DNA of 25,064 nt from JBEKYD01 sp049509915 (GTDB taxonomy: Bacteria; Acidobacteriota; Terriglobia; Bryobacterales; Bryobacteraceae), in the NCBI GenBank assembly GCA_049509915.1, contig JBEKZL010000080.1:1-25064 (forward strand). The letters run 5' to 3'. Position 1 is the stretch's first letter; each line of letters opens with the position of its first letter. A program made the translations under genes and the position numbers. Positions 13,341 through 22,760 of the stretch are shown one piece after another. A model generated the notes under the pieces. The model searched no databases, was not told the origin of the DNA, and saw only the letters and a program-made list of their open reading frames with translations.

Positions 13341-14645
13341 ATGAATTTCAGCCAATCCGGACCTCGCGCGGCGGCCTCGCCAGTACCTTCACGGAGCTAC
13401 GGCTCCGCCATGGCCGTGATCTCCTCGGTCTTTTTTATGTGGGGATTCGTGACCGTGCTCAACGACATCCTGGTGCCCCACCTGAAGGCCATCTTCGCGC
13501 TCAATTACACCGAGACGATGCTGATTCAGTTCACTTTCTTCTCGGCGTATTTCCTGATGTCGATGCCCGCGGCCAAGGTAATTGCGTGGATCGGGTATCA
13601 CCGCAGCATCGCGGTGGGGCTGGGGGTGATGGGGTTGGGCGCGCTGATGTTCGTGCCGGCGGCGACGATTCCGAGCTACGGGGTATTTCTTTCCGGGCTG
13701 TTCGTGGTGGCGTCGGGGATGACGCTGTTGCAGGTATCGGCCAATCCGTACGTAGCGGTGCTGGGGCCGCCGGAAGGCGCATCGAGCCGGCTCAACCTGG
13801 CGCAGGCGTTGAACTCGCTCGGAACCACGATTGGGCCGTGGGTGGGCGGTTTCCTGATTCTTTCCGCTGCTACAGGCACCAACGAAACCGCCGGCATGAC
13901 GGTGACGCAGGTTCAGGCGCACAAGCTGCTGGAGGCTTCCACCGTGATTAGGCCCTACGTGGGCATCGCCATTCTGCTGGGCCTGCTGGCGCTGGCGATC
14001 GCATGGTTTCGCCTGCCGACGCTGGCCTCGATCGAAGACCCCAGCCATCACACCCACGTGGAGGGCGACACGGCCTGGCGGCACCGGCCGCTGGTGCTGG
14101 GAGCGGTGGCCATCTTTCTTTATGTAGGAGCGGAGGTGGCCATCGGCAGTTTTCTGGTGAGCTATTTCATGCAGCCCAAAATCGCCGGGCTGGGCGCGCA
14201 GCAGGCGGCAAAATATGTGTCCTTGTACTGGGGCGGCGCCATGGTGGGGCGATTCGCGGGGTCGGCGATTTTGCGGGTGGTGCGAACCGGGACGCTGCTG
14301 GGGCTGAGCGCGCTGGCGGCCTGCGCGCTGGTGCTGACGTCGGTGGGGACGAGCGGGCAGGTGGCGATGTGGAGCATCATCCTGGTGGGCCTGTTCAATT
14401 CCACCATGTTTCCCAGCATCTTCACGCTGGGGATCGACGGCTTGGGGAAGCTGACGGGGCAGGGATCGGGAATCCTGATCGCGGCCATCGTGGGCGGCGC
14501 CATCATTCCCATTGCGGAAGGCGCGCTGGCAGACCGGATCGGCTTGCAGATTGCGTTTCTGCTGCCCGCGGTTTGCTACCTATATATTGTGTTTTACGGA
14601 ATTGTAGGGTCGCGGCAAAGAGCCGCCGAGTCGAGTGTTGCATAG
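13341..14645 (+). CDS. MFS sugar permease of the FucP/GluP/NagP family
   Basis: A 434-residue inner-membrane transporter with about 12 hydrophobic segments, expected to import a hexose, deoxyhexose or amino sugar with protons. Family marks are FFMWGFVTVLNDILVPHLK near residue 31, the paired loop AKVIAWIGYHRSI, LLQVSANPYVAVLG with SSRLNLAQALNSLGTTIGPWVGG in the first half, and a matching NSTMFPSIFTLGI with GGAIIPIAEGALAD in the second. These place it with the fucose/glucose-galactose/N-acetylglucosamine permeases, but the substrate cannot be read from sequence. The ATG at 13341 has no clear ribosome site; a start at 13411 would cut into the first helix region. The genes that follow encode exported glycan-degrading enzymes. 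Confidence 0.9.
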   Translation: MNFSQSGPRAAASPVPSRSYGSAMAVISSVFFMWGFVTVLNDILVPHLKAIFALNYTETMLIQFTFFSAYFLMSMPAAKVIAWIGYHRSIAVGLGVMGLGALMFVPAATIPSYGVFLSGLFVVASGMTLLQVSANPYVAVLGPPEGASSRLNLAQALNSLGTTIGPWVGGFLILSAATGTNETAGMTVTQVQAHKLLEASTVIRPYVGIAILLGLLALAIAWFRLPTLASIEDPSHHTHVEGDTAWRHRPLVLGAVAIFLYVGAEVAIGSFLVSYFMQPKIAGLGAQQAAKYVSLYWGGAMVGRFAGSAILRVVRTGTLLGLSALAACALVLTSVGTSGQVAMWSIILVGLFNSTMFPSIFTLGIDGLGKLTGQGSGILIAAIVGGAIIPIAEGALADRIGLQIAFLLPAVCYLYIVFYGIVGSRQRAAESSVA

Positions 14646-14651
14646 TACCTG

Positions 14652-14683
14652 CAACCGCTCCCTGACGGTCGCGGCTCGGACTC
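14652..14683 (+). repeat. Single arm of the dispersed palindromic repeat
   Basis: Begins CAACCGCTCC and ends GCGGCTCGGACTC, matching the right arm at 5508-5539 at about 28 of 32 positions. It lies 7 bases after the permease stop and 38 bases before the GH2 start. No partner arm is present here. Confidence 0.78.
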
Positions 14684-14720
14684 CGGAATTATTTACCGGA
14701 TGGGAAACGAGGTAATCACC

Positions 14721-17700
14721 ATGATGTGCCATCGGAACCTTCTCCTGCTGTTGGCGGCGATCTCGCCGCTGGCGGCGCAGACTTACACCCGCGGCGTCGG
14801 CGTTTATCCGGGCGATCCGCGCGAGGATTGGTCGCCTTCCTTCGAAATCGAGTCCGCTACTTACCGCAACCTGGCGCTGCACCGGCCGGCGTACCAATCG
14901 AGCAGTTACGATTACAACCTGACGGCGCAGCTTGTGACGGATGGGATTCGCGAAACCCGCGCGCCGCGCTGGATCGCGGTGCGGACGAGCCAGCAGGGGG
15001 TGGTGCCGAAGAATCAGCGGGAATTGCTGTTCGACGACAATTGGTGGACGACGATGGATCTGAGCGGGACCCGGACGTGGGTGGAGTTGGAGTGGGGCGG
15101 TGCGGCGGCGCCGGAGGTGGACCGGGTAGAGTTGGAAGGCACGGTGGAAGGCCGTCCGCCGGAAAACCAGGAATGGGCGGCGGTGGTTTCGGGTTCGGCC
15201 GACGGCAAGGGTTGGCGGGAATTGGGACGGGCTTATGGCATGGCCCATCCCACCGGCGAATGGAAGGCATCGATCGCGTGGCCGGCCAACAGTGCGGCGC
15301 CGCGTTTCTATCGCTTCGATTTCGAAAGCGGCCGGCCGGTGGAGTGGCACGTGGCCGAAGCGCGGTTCTACCGCGGACAACAGCGGGTACACGCCGGCGG
15401 CCCGTACGACTTCACCAGCGCGTGGCGGAGCGCGGGCGCCGGGAGCGAATGGGTTTCGGTGGACCTGGGCGCGGACTGCACTTTCGACCGCGTGGCGCTG
15501 TACTGGATTCATCGTGCCGCCGCGGGTGAGATTCAAATCTCCGATGATGGCCATGCATGGCGCACGCTGCAGGCGCTAACGGAAGGCGTCGGATCGATCG
15601 ACGATATTCATCTGGCGAGCCCGGCCCACGCGCGCTGGGTGCGGCTGTGGCTGACGAGTGCGCAGGGGCAGGAGCCGTACATCCTGAGCGAGTTCGAAGT
15701 GTACGGCAGAGGCGGCCCGGTGCCGAAAGCCAAGCCGGCGCCGGCCGCGGCGAGCGCGGATGGGCGGCTGGAGATTGCGGGAGGCAAATGGCGGATCGAA
15801 CGGGCATCGCAGGTTCATGCGGCCGGCGCGGCGCTCGCGACGCCGGGGTTCGCCGACTCGTCGTGGATGGTTGCAACCGTTCCGGCCACGGTGATTTCGA
15901 GCTGGTGGAATGCGGGCGCGATTCCCGATCCCAATTTCGGCGCCAACCAGCTCGCCATCTCGGATTCTTTCTTCTGCTCGGATTTCTGGTATCGGGATGA
16001 ATTCACCGCGCCCCGGCTGGCCGCGGGGCGGCGCGCGTTCCTCGACTTCCACGGCATCAACTGGAAGGCGGAAGTGTTTCTGAACGGGCGGCGGCTGGGA
16101 CGGATCGAAGGCGGGTTCATGCGCGGCCGCTTCGACGTTACGGCGCTGCTACACCCGGGCCAGCTGAACGCCCTGGCGGTGCGGGTGGAGAAGCTGGCCA
16201 CGCCGGGCAGCGTGAAGGAGAAAACGCTGCAATATCCAACCAAGAACGGCGGCGCTCCGGGGGCCGACAATCCCACCTACCACGCCGCCATCGGCTGGGA
16301 CTGGATCCCGACGGTTCGCGGGCGCGACACCGGAATTTGGGCCGATGTATCGCTGACCCAGAGCGGCGCGGTTACGGTGGAGAATTCCGAGGCCGACACG
16401 GTGGCGCTGGTGGCGGATGGCTCGAGCGCCGATATGCACATCGAGACGAACCTGGTGAACCGCACCGGCGCGCCGGTGAGCGGAATGCTGCGCGGGCGGT
16501 TCGGCGAGGCAGGTTTCGAACAGGCGGTGCAACTGGCGGCGCACGAAAGCCGCGTGGTGAAGCTGGATGCTGCCGACCACCCCACGCTGCATTTGCAAAA
16601 TCCGAAATTGTGGTGGCCCAATGGCTATGGCGAGCCGGACCTGTATCCGGTGGAAGTGAGCTTCGCCATCGGCGGCGCGGTGTCCGATCGGCAATTGTTC
16701 CGCGCCGGCGTGCGCCGTTTCACCTACAGCGAAGACAATCACACGCTGCGCATCTGGATCAACGGGCGGCGATTCGTGGGGCGGGGCGGCAGCTGGGGAT
16801 TTCCCGAATCGATGCTGCGGTATCGGGCGCGCGAATACGATGCCGCGGTGCGCTATCACCGCGACCAGAATTTCACCATGATCCGCAACTGGGTGGGGCA
16901 GACCGGCGACGACGCATTTTACGATGCCTGCGATAAATACGGCATCGTGGTGTGGCAGGATTTCTGGCTCGCCAATCCGTTTGACGGGCCGGACCCAAAC
17001 GATAACGCCATGTTCCTGGCCAACGCGCGCGACTACGTTCTGCGCAACCGTCGGCACGCTTCGATCGGGCTGTACGTGGGGCGTAACGAAGGCTATCCGC
17101 CGGACCCGATCGAGCGGGGGCTGCGCCGCATCCTGTCGGAGCTGACGCCGTCGCTTCACTACATTCCCAGCTCGGCAGACGACGTAGTCAGCGGGCACGG
17201 GCCGTATCGCGCCATGCCGCCGCGCTTTTACTTCGCCCAGCGCGCGACCCTGAAGATGCACAGCGAGCTTGGCATGCCCGACATTCCGACCTTTGACAGC
17301 CTGCGCGCTATGATGCCGGAGGAGGACCGATGGCCGCAGGACGACGTTTGGGCCCTGCACGATTTCGTTCTGCAGGGGGCGCAGAGCGGGGCGGCTTTCC
17401 GCGAGGCGATCGACGTCGGCTACGGCGGGGCGAAAGACGCGGCGGAATGGGTCGAGCTGGCGCAGTTCATCAACTACGACGGGTACCGGGCGATGTTCGA
17501 GGCGCAGAGCCGCAACCGCATGGGCATGCTGCTGTGGATGAGCCATCCGGCGTGGCCGTCGTTCGTGTGGCAGACGTACGACTACTACTTTGAGGTGAAC
17601 GGCGGTTATTTCGGCGCCAAGAAAGGTTCCGAGCCGCTGCACGTGCAATGGAACCCGGTGGGCGACAACGTGGAAGTGGTGAACTACAGCGGCGGCAACG

Positions 17701-18224
17701 CCACGGGCCTCAGCGTTTCGGCGCAGATTCTGAACCTGGATGGAAGCGTGAAGTGGGAGAAGAGCGCGGCGGTGGAGAGCAGCGAAGACAGCACGGTTTC
17801 GCCTATTCATCTGGAGTATCCGGCGGGGCTCACGCCGGTCCACTTCATTCGTTTGAAGCTGACGCGCGGGGGCGACTTGGTTTCCGAGAATTTCTATCTG
17901 CGCGGCACGGCGGAGAACCATTTCGCCGCCATCCGCGCGCTGCCCAAGGTCACGGTGGAAGCGAATACCACGGTCGAACGGCGCGACGGTGAATGGGTGC
18001 TGACCACGCAACTGCACAATACTTCGGTGCAGCCGGCGCTGATGGTGCGGGTGAAGGCTGTACGCGAACAGACGGGCGACCGCATTCTGCCGGCGATCTA
18101 TAACGACAACTACGTGGCGCTGATGCCGGACGAGCGGAAGACGATTGTGACTCGCCTGGAGGATGCGGACACGCGCGGAGAGCGGCCCGAGGCGGTGCTG
18201 GAAGGATTTAATCTGGCGAAGTGA
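14721..18224 (+). CDS. Secreted glycoside hydrolase family 2 enzyme with discoidin-like domains
   Basis: A 1167-residue exported enzyme. The signal peptide (MMCHRNLLLLLAAISPLAA) precedes two F5/8-type (discoidin) carbohydrate-binding regions at about 45-190 and 190-335: NLALHRPAYQSS...DG, then WVSVDLGADCTFDRVALYW and ILSEFEVYGRG. The GH2 sugar-binding and Ig-like domains run from about 350 to 670 (DFHGINWKAEVFLNGRRLG), and the catalytic barrel starts near INGRRFVGRGGSW. The likely acid/base is Glu790 in GRNEG and the likely nucleophile Glu849 in HSELGMP. Overall form resembles exo-beta-glucosaminidase/mannosidase branches of GH2. CGAGGT lies 7 bases before the chosen ATG at 14721. The gene sits between a permease and another exported enzyme, as in a glycan-utilisation locus. 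Confidence 0.9.
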   Translation: MMCHRNLLLLLAAISPLAAQTYTRGVGVYPGDPREDWSPSFEIESATYRNLALHRPAYQSSSYDYNLTAQLVTDGIRETRAPRWIAVRTSQQGVVPKNQRELLFDDNWWTTMDLSGTRTWVELEWGGAAAPEVDRVELEGTVEGRPPENQEWAAVVSGSADGKGWRELGRAYGMAHPTGEWKASIAWPANSAAPRFYRFDFESGRPVEWHVAEARFYRGQQRVHAGGPYDFTSAWRSAGAGSEWVSVDLGADCTFDRVALYWIHRAAAGEIQISDDGHAWRTLQALTEGVGSIDDIHLASPAHARWVRLWLTSAQGQEPYILSEFEVYGRGGPVPKAKPAPAAASADGRLEIAGGKWRIERASQVHAAGAALATPGFADSSWMVATVPATVISSWWNAGAIPDPNFGANQLAISDSFFCSDFWYRDEFTAPRLAAGRRAFLDFHGINWKAEVFLNGRRLGRIEGGFMRGRFDVTALLHPGQLNALAVRVEKLATPGSVKEKTLQYPTKNGGAPGADNPTYHAAIGWDWIPTVRGRDTGIWADVSLTQSGAVTVENSEADTVALVADGSSADMHIETNLVNRTGAPVSGMLRGRFGEAGFEQAVQLAAHESRVVKLDAADHPTLHLQNPKLWWPNGYGEPDLYPVEVSFAIGGAVSDRQLFRAGVRRFTYSEDNHTLRIWINGRRFVGRGGSWGFPESMLRYRAREYDAAVRYHRDQNFTMIRNWVGQTGDDAFYDACDKYGIVVWQDFWLANPFDGPDPNDNAMFLANARDYVLRNRRHASIGLYVGRNEGYPPDPIERGLRRILSELTPSLHYIPSSADDVVSGHGPYRAMPPRFYFAQRATLKMHSELGMPDIPTFDSLRAMMPEEDRWPQDDVWALHDFVLQGAQSGAAFREAIDVGYGGAKDAAEWVELAQFINYDGYRAMFEAQSRNRMGMLLWMSHPAWPSFVWQTYDYYFEVNGGYFGAKKGSEPLHVQWNPVGDNVEVVNYSGGNATGLSVSAQILNLDGSVKWEKSAAVESSEDSTVSPIHLEYPAGLTPVHFIRLKLTRGGDLVSENFYLRGTAENHFAAIRALPKVTVEANTTVERRDGEWVLTTQLHNTSVQPALMVRVKAVREQTGDRILPAIYNDNYVALMPDERKTIVTRLEDADTRGERPEAVLEGFNLAK

Positions 18225-18294
18225 GGGATGCCAGCGGCGAGATCGACGCGAGATAGAATGAGCTTGCAACAACCACAAGGTTGAGGAGCGATCG

Positions 18295-21200
18295 GTGCGA
18301 GAACTCATAGTGCTGGGATTGATTTTGGCGGCGAGCGGCTTGCTTTCCCGCGGGGCATCGTTTTACCCCACGCGGCTGGACGATCCCAAGGCGGTGTACC
18401 TGGAGGCGGGTCAGTTCGGGGCCAAAGGCGATGGCATGGCCGACGACAGCGCGGCGGTTCAGGCCGCGGTGGATAAAGTCCAGGAGACGACCCGCGAAGG
18501 AATCGTCTTTATTCAGGAGGGCCGCTATCGTGTGACCCGGACCATTTATGTTTGGCCGGGGGTGCGGCTGATCGGCTATGGCGGGAAGCGTCCGGTGTTC
18601 GTGCTGGCGGACGGCACGCCGGGGTTCCAGCAGGGAATCGGCTGCATGTTTTTCTTCGCGGGAGGACGGAGACAGAACGGCGGACCGTTCGGAGGCCGGG
18701 GTTTCCGGATGCCGGATCCGCCTCCGGGAACGGTTCCGCCGAATCCGGATGTCATCGATGCCAATCCGGGTACGTTCTATTCCGCCATGAGCAACATCGA
18801 TTTCGAGATCGGGGGCGACAATGCGGCGGCCGTCGGAATCCGCTTTCACGTAGCGCAGCACGGCTATCTGGCGCACATGGATTTCCGGATCGGCTCCGGC
18901 CTGGCGGGCCTCCAGGACGTGGGCAACGAAGCTGAAGACCTGCATTTTCACGGCGGCCGATATGGCATTCTCACGCGCAAACCGTCGGCTGCCTGGCAAT
19001 TCACGCTGATCGATTCGAGCTTCGACGGCCAGCGGGAGGCGGCGATCCGGGAAAACGAGGCGGGGCTGACGCTGGTCCACGATGAGTTTCGAAACGTGCC
19101 CACGGCCATCGCCATCGACCCGCATTATTCCGACCAGCTTTGGATAAAGGACGCACGGTTCGAGAACATCAGCGGCCCCGCCGTCCTTATCGCCAATGAA
19201 AACAGCCGGATGACGGAAATTAACCTGGAGAACATCGTCTGCCGCAAGGTACCCGTATTTGCGCGCTTTCGAGAGAGCGGGCGGGAGCTTGCCGGAGCGG
19301 GCGAGATATACGAGGTAACAGCCCTGTCGCACGGGCTTACTTTCGCCGCGGAAGACGCCATCGGTGAAATCAAGACCAGCTACCATGCCGCGCCTTTGAA
19401 GACCCTGCCGCCATCGACGCCGAGCGCGATCCGTAGCTTGCCGCCGATGGCCGAGTGGGTGAACCTGCGGGCACTGGGCGCCACCGGCGACGGCAAGACG
19501 GATGAGACGGCTCTGATTCAGAAGGCGATCGGGGAGCATCGCGTCCTTTACATTCCTTCCGGCCACTATGTCGTCAGCGACACTTTGAAGCTGGGTCCGG
19601 AGAGCGTGCTGATCGGGCTTCATCCGGACCAGACGCAGTTCGATATTCTCGATTCCACGCCGGCTTTCCAGGGACCGGGCGCGCCGCGGCCGCTGCTGGA
19701 GGCGCCCCGAGGAGGCGACAACATCGTGACCGGCATCGGTCTCTACACCGGCGGCATCAATAGCCGTGCGGTGGCCGCGTTGTGGATGGCGGGCAAGGAC
19801 TCGCTGATGGACGACGTGCGCTTCCTCGGCGGCCACGGGACCGATGGCCCCAACGGCCAGCGGCTGAACCCTTACGCTCCCAATTTGGCCTCCGATCCGG
19901 ATCCGCACCGGCGCTGGGACTCTGAGTATCCCAGCCTGTGGATCACCCACGGCGGTGGTGGCACCTTCGCCAATATCTGGACGCCCTCCACCTTCGCGCA
20001 GACGGGCCTTTATATCTCCGACACAACCACACCGGGCCATGTCTATGAACTGTCGTCGGAGCATCACGTCCGCACCGAAATCAAAATAGACCACGCGGCC
20101 AATTGGGAACTCTACGCACTACAGACCGAGGGAGAGAGGGAGGAAAGCGCGGCGGCTGTTTCGCTCGAGATCGATAATTCGCATAACATCACCATCGCGA
20201 ACTATCATGGCTACCGCGTGGTGAGAAGTTATCACCCGGTTCCGTACGCGGTTCACTTATATGAGTCGAGTGACATACGCTTCCGGAATGTCCACGTGGA
20301 TCACAACAGCGCGGCGGCCGGGTGCGGCGAAAACGGCTGCCGCCAGATCACCCGGTCGGGCAAGGTGCCCTTCGAGGACTGCATTGTCGATCAGACGCAT
20401 GGCGCCCAGGTACGCGACCGGGAGTTTGCGTGGCTGGATATCACGGGCAAACCGGCTCCGGCAAAGGCTCGCGGAGCGTCGCCCGTGCTCGCGCCGGGAG
20501 CCGCGGTGGAGAAGCTGTGGGGCGGTTTTTATAACATTTCCGGCGGAGCTGTGGATGCCAGCGGGCAATTGTATTTCGTGGACGCGCACAAGCAACTGAT
20601 CTACCGCTGGTCGCCGGAGAAGAAAGACCTGGCGGTGGTTCGCGACAATCCGCTCGATCCGGTGAATCTCGCCTTCGACAAAGCGGGCGACCTGCTGGTG
20701 GTATCTTCCGGTGGGAAGGGGCTGACCGTGTATTGCTTTCGTCCGGACGGGCCGGAAGACCAGGTTACGATTCTGGCGCCGGAGCGTACCACCCAGCGGC
20801 CGGGAGCGGCGGCTATTCTGCCGGTGAACTACTATGTGAACGGCGATTTCAGCAATACGCTTTCCACCCGGACTTACGATTACACTACGCTGGAGCAACT
20901 CTTCACCAAGGTTGTCACCACCCCGATGCCCTACCAGTACGTCTCTCCGGATGGCAGCGTTTTCATTCCGGCCGACGACGCTTTCGTTCAGGGGCCACCC
21001 TACTTCGGATATAAGTTCGGTGCTATCCTGCAGGCGTTCGGCCTGGTGACAGCCGTCCCCGGGAAGCCGTTCTATGTCACCAACGAATCGGAGCAGAAGA
21101 CTTACAGCGGCGGCGTGAATGCGGATGGGACTCTATCGGGGCTGAAAGTGTTTGCCGAGCAAGGCGGAGAGAGCCTGACCCAGGACAGTGCCGGGAATGT

Positions 21201-21375
21201 CTATCTCGCCGCGGGACAAGTGTTCGTGTACAACGCTGCGGGGAAGCCGATCGATATGATTGCAGTACCGGAGCGCCCGCTCGACCTGGTTTTCGGCGGG
21301 AAGGATCGCCGCACACTGTTCATTCTGACGCAATCGGCTTTATACGCGGTGCGCACGCGGTTTGGCGGGCTATAG
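18295..21375 (+). CDS. Secreted GH55/pectate-lyase-3-type protein fused to an SMP-30-like propeller
   Basis: A 1026-residue exported protein. The signal peptide is short (LIVLGLILAASGLLSRGAS). Two right-handed beta-helix modules of the Pectate_lyase_3/GH55 type each begin with the glycine-rich hallmark: FGAKGDGMADDSAAVQAAVD (41-60) and LGATGDGKTDETALIQKAI (about 392-410). Between them lies a Gly/Pro-rich insertion near residues 122-155. From about 738 the protein becomes an SMP-30/gluconolactonase-like propeller (GGAVDASGQLYFVD, NLAFDKAGDLLVVSS, LTQDSAGNVYLAAGQVFVYN). It may cleave a polysaccharide and act on or bind the product. The GTG start has GAGG 8 bases upstream and follows the GH2 gene by 70 bases, so co-transcription is likely. 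Confidence 0.82.
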   Translation: MRELIVLGLILAASGLLSRGASFYPTRLDDPKAVYLEAGQFGAKGDGMADDSAAVQAAVDKVQETTREGIVFIQEGRYRVTRTIYVWPGVRLIGYGGKRPVFVLADGTPGFQQGIGCMFFFAGGRRQNGGPFGGRGFRMPDPPPGTVPPNPDVIDANPGTFYSAMSNIDFEIGGDNAAAVGIRFHVAQHGYLAHMDFRIGSGLAGLQDVGNEAEDLHFHGGRYGILTRKPSAAWQFTLIDSSFDGQREAAIRENEAGLTLVHDEFRNVPTAIAIDPHYSDQLWIKDARFENISGPAVLIANENSRMTEINLENIVCRKVPVFARFRESGRELAGAGEIYEVTALSHGLTFAAEDAIGEIKTSYHAAPLKTLPPSTPSAIRSLPPMAEWVNLRALGATGDGKTDETALIQKAIGEHRVLYIPSGHYVVSDTLKLGPESVLIGLHPDQTQFDILDSTPAFQGPGAPRPLLEAPRGGDNIVTGIGLYTGGINSRAVAALWMAGKDSLMDDVRFLGGHGTDGPNGQRLNPYAPNLASDPDPHRRWDSEYPSLWITHGGGGTFANIWTPSTFAQTGLYISDTTTPGHVYELSSEHHVRTEIKIDHAANWELYALQTEGEREESAAAVSLEIDNSHNITIANYHGYRVVRSYHPVPYAVHLYESSDIRFRNVHVDHNSAAAGCGENGCRQITRSGKVPFEDCIVDQTHGAQVRDREFAWLDITGKPAPAKARGASPVLAPGAAVEKLWGGFYNISGGAVDASGQLYFVDAHKQLIYRWSPEKKDLAVVRDNPLDPVNLAFDKAGDLLVVSSGGKGLTVYCFRPDGPEDQVTILAPERTTQRPGAAAILPVNYYVNGDFSNTLSTRTYDYTTLEQLFTKVVTTPMPYQYVSPDGSVFIPADDAFVQGPPYFGYKFGAILQAFGLVTAVPGKPFYVTNESEQKTYSGGVNADGTLSGLKVFAEQGGESLTQDSAGNVYLAAGQVFVYNAAGKPIDMIAVPERPLDLVFGGKDRRTLFILTQSALYAVRTRFGGL

Positions 21376-21382
21376 AGTCACG

Positions 21383-21523
21383 GTGGGGCGGACCATCGTT
21401 TCTCGTTCTTGTTGGTCTGCCCTACCTCCGGCGCTGGAACATGTCGCCGCCATGCCGCTCGCGTGGGGCTACCACGAGCTAACGGCCAGGTTTCATACCA
21501 CAAAATACGATGGTCTGGCCCAC
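21383..21523. repeat. Spacer with nested inverted repeats
   Basis: GTGGGGCGGACCATCGT (21383-21399) faces a reverse-complement partner at 21507-21523 with two mismatches. The first arm can also pair with TGGTCTGCCC (21413-21422) to form a shorter hairpin 8 bases after the upstream stop. Between them, GCTCG...CGAGC forms another small stem. The alternatives are mutually exclusive. No T run follows, so termination is uncertain. No gene is visible in this spacer. Confidence 0.65.
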
Positions 21524-21567
21524 GCAGGCTCGTGCCACGGGGGCAGACGTGTGTTACTGGTTAAGTT

Positions 21568-22620
21568 ATGCTGACCATTAGTTATCGGAACAGGCGCGGG
21601 GTTCAAATCGAGAACCAGCATCTGCGCGTGACCGTTCTGGAGGGGGGCGGGCACATCGCCGAACTTCAGCATAAACCGACCGGCGTGAACCCGTTGTGGA
21701 CGCCGCCCTGGCCCTCCATAGAGCCTTCCGCCTACGACCCCGGCCTGCATCTCCACTACGGCAACGATTCGGAGAGCAAACTGCTGGCCGGCATTATGGG
21801 CCATAACCTGTGTCTGGACACCTTCGGCGGCCCGTCGGCGGAAGAGGCGGCGGCGGGGATTACGGTCCACGGCGAGGCGCCGGTGGTGCGCCATCGGATC
21901 GCGGAATTGGGCGGCGGGTTAATTGTCAGCGCGGACCTGCCGGAGGCGCAACTGGCCTTCGAGCGGCGCATCCGCCTGGATGGGCCCTTCGTGCGGATTT
22001 CCGAAACCGTTCGGAACCTCTCCAAGCTGGACCATCCAGCCGCCTGGACGGAACACGTGACTTTGGGGCCGCCGTTCCTCGAGAAAGGGTCGACCCAGTT
22101 TCGCCTGCCGGCCACGCGTTCGAAGGTATTCGAAGCACCTTTCGGCAACGCCGACTATATGCGGCCGGGCGCCGAGTTCGACTGGCCGCTGGTGCCGCGC
22201 GTGGACGGCGGCACCTCGGACCTGAGGACATTTACCGCCGCACGAGTGAGCGGGGGCTTCACCACTCACCTCATGGATCCCAGCCGCGAGAGCGCCTTCT
22301 TTTTTGCCTGGTCGCCCAAGACGAAAGTCCTGGTGGGGTACATCTGGAAGCGTTCGGATTTCCCGTGGGTTGGCATTTGGGAAGAAAACCAGAGCCGCAC
22401 AACGCCGCCCTGGAACGGCGAGACGGTGACGCGGGGAATCGAGTTCGGCGCCTCACCGATGCCGGAATCGCGACGCCAGATGATCGGCCGGGGAAAGCTC
22501 TTCGGCGAGTCTGGCTACCGCTGGCTTCCGGCCCGGACGGCGATGACGGTGGAGTATTCGGCCTTCGTCACCACGGCGGAAGCGATTCCCGAAACAGAAG
22601 AAGAACTGAACGTGGTTTAA
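21568..22620 (+). CDS. Galactose-mutarotase-fold protein (aldose 1-epimerase-like)
   Basis: A 350-residue cytoplasmic protein without signal peptide. The N-terminus (VQIENQHLRVTVLEGGGHIAELQHKPTGVNPLW) is the usual opening of aldose 1-epimerase/DUF4432-type mutarotase folds. TEHVTLGPPFL, with His after Glu, and VGIWEENQ with GIEFGASPMP near the end are compatible with the sugar-binding cleft. These proteins interconvert anomers or bind sugars; the exact substrate is unclear. A weak ribosome site (GGTTAAG) precedes the ATG. It lies 192 bases after the SMP-30 fusion gene, on the same strand as the carbohydrate locus, and probably belongs to it functionally, though the palindromic spacer may separate the transcripts. 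Confidence 0.75.
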   Translation: MLTISYRNRRGVQIENQHLRVTVLEGGGHIAELQHKPTGVNPLWTPPWPSIEPSAYDPGLHLHYGNDSESKLLAGIMGHNLCLDTFGGPSAEEAAAGITVHGEAPVVRHRIAELGGGLIVSADLPEAQLAFERRIRLDGPFVRISETVRNLSKLDHPAAWTEHVTLGPPFLEKGSTQFRLPATRSKVFEAPFGNADYMRPGAEFDWPLVPRVDGGTSDLRTFTAARVSGGFTTHLMDPSRESAFFFAWSPKTKVLVGYIWKRSDFPWVGIWEENQSRTTPPWNGETVTRGIEFGASPMPESRRQMIGRGKLFGESGYRWLPARTAMTVEYSAFVTTAEAIPETEEELNVV

Positions 22621-22640
22621 GGGATTGACGACGGCTAAGC

Positions 22641-22753
22641 GTGGCGCACGCGCTCGTGCGTGCGCGTCGGCATTCGTGCCGACGCTGGGCGCACCATAGA
22701 CGAGCGGGTGTCGAGAGAAGTCTCGACACGGCACGCACGAGTGCGTGCGCCAC
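22641..22753. repeat. Three-hairpin palindromic element (113 bp)
   Basis: Outer arms of 23 bases (22641-22663, GTGGCGCACGCG..., and 22731-22753) are reverse complements with one mismatch. Inside are two perfect 9-bp hairpins: GCGTCGGCA-TTCG-TGCCGACGC (22664-22685) and GTGTCGAGA-GAAG-TCTCGACAC (22708-22729). The whole folds as a three-way junction. It lies between convergent genes. Such precise architecture suggests a mobile palindromic (REP/MITE-like) unit or a bidirectional transcript end. Confidence 0.85.
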
Positions 22754-22760
22754 ACGATTC

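Noticed and set aside
16149..18308. 719-residue open frame on the minus strand
   Set aside because: It lies opposite the GH2 gene and is His/Arg/Val-rich. No family motif or ribosome site is seen, and the GH2 frame has clear catalytic motifs.
18208..20094. 628-residue open frame on the minus strand
   Set aside because: It is an antisense shadow of the beta-helix enzyme gene, with typical GC-rich composition and no domain.
21386..21422. Intrinsic terminator after the beta-helix gene
   Set aside because: The hairpin is good but no T run follows, so it is listed only as part of the repeat.
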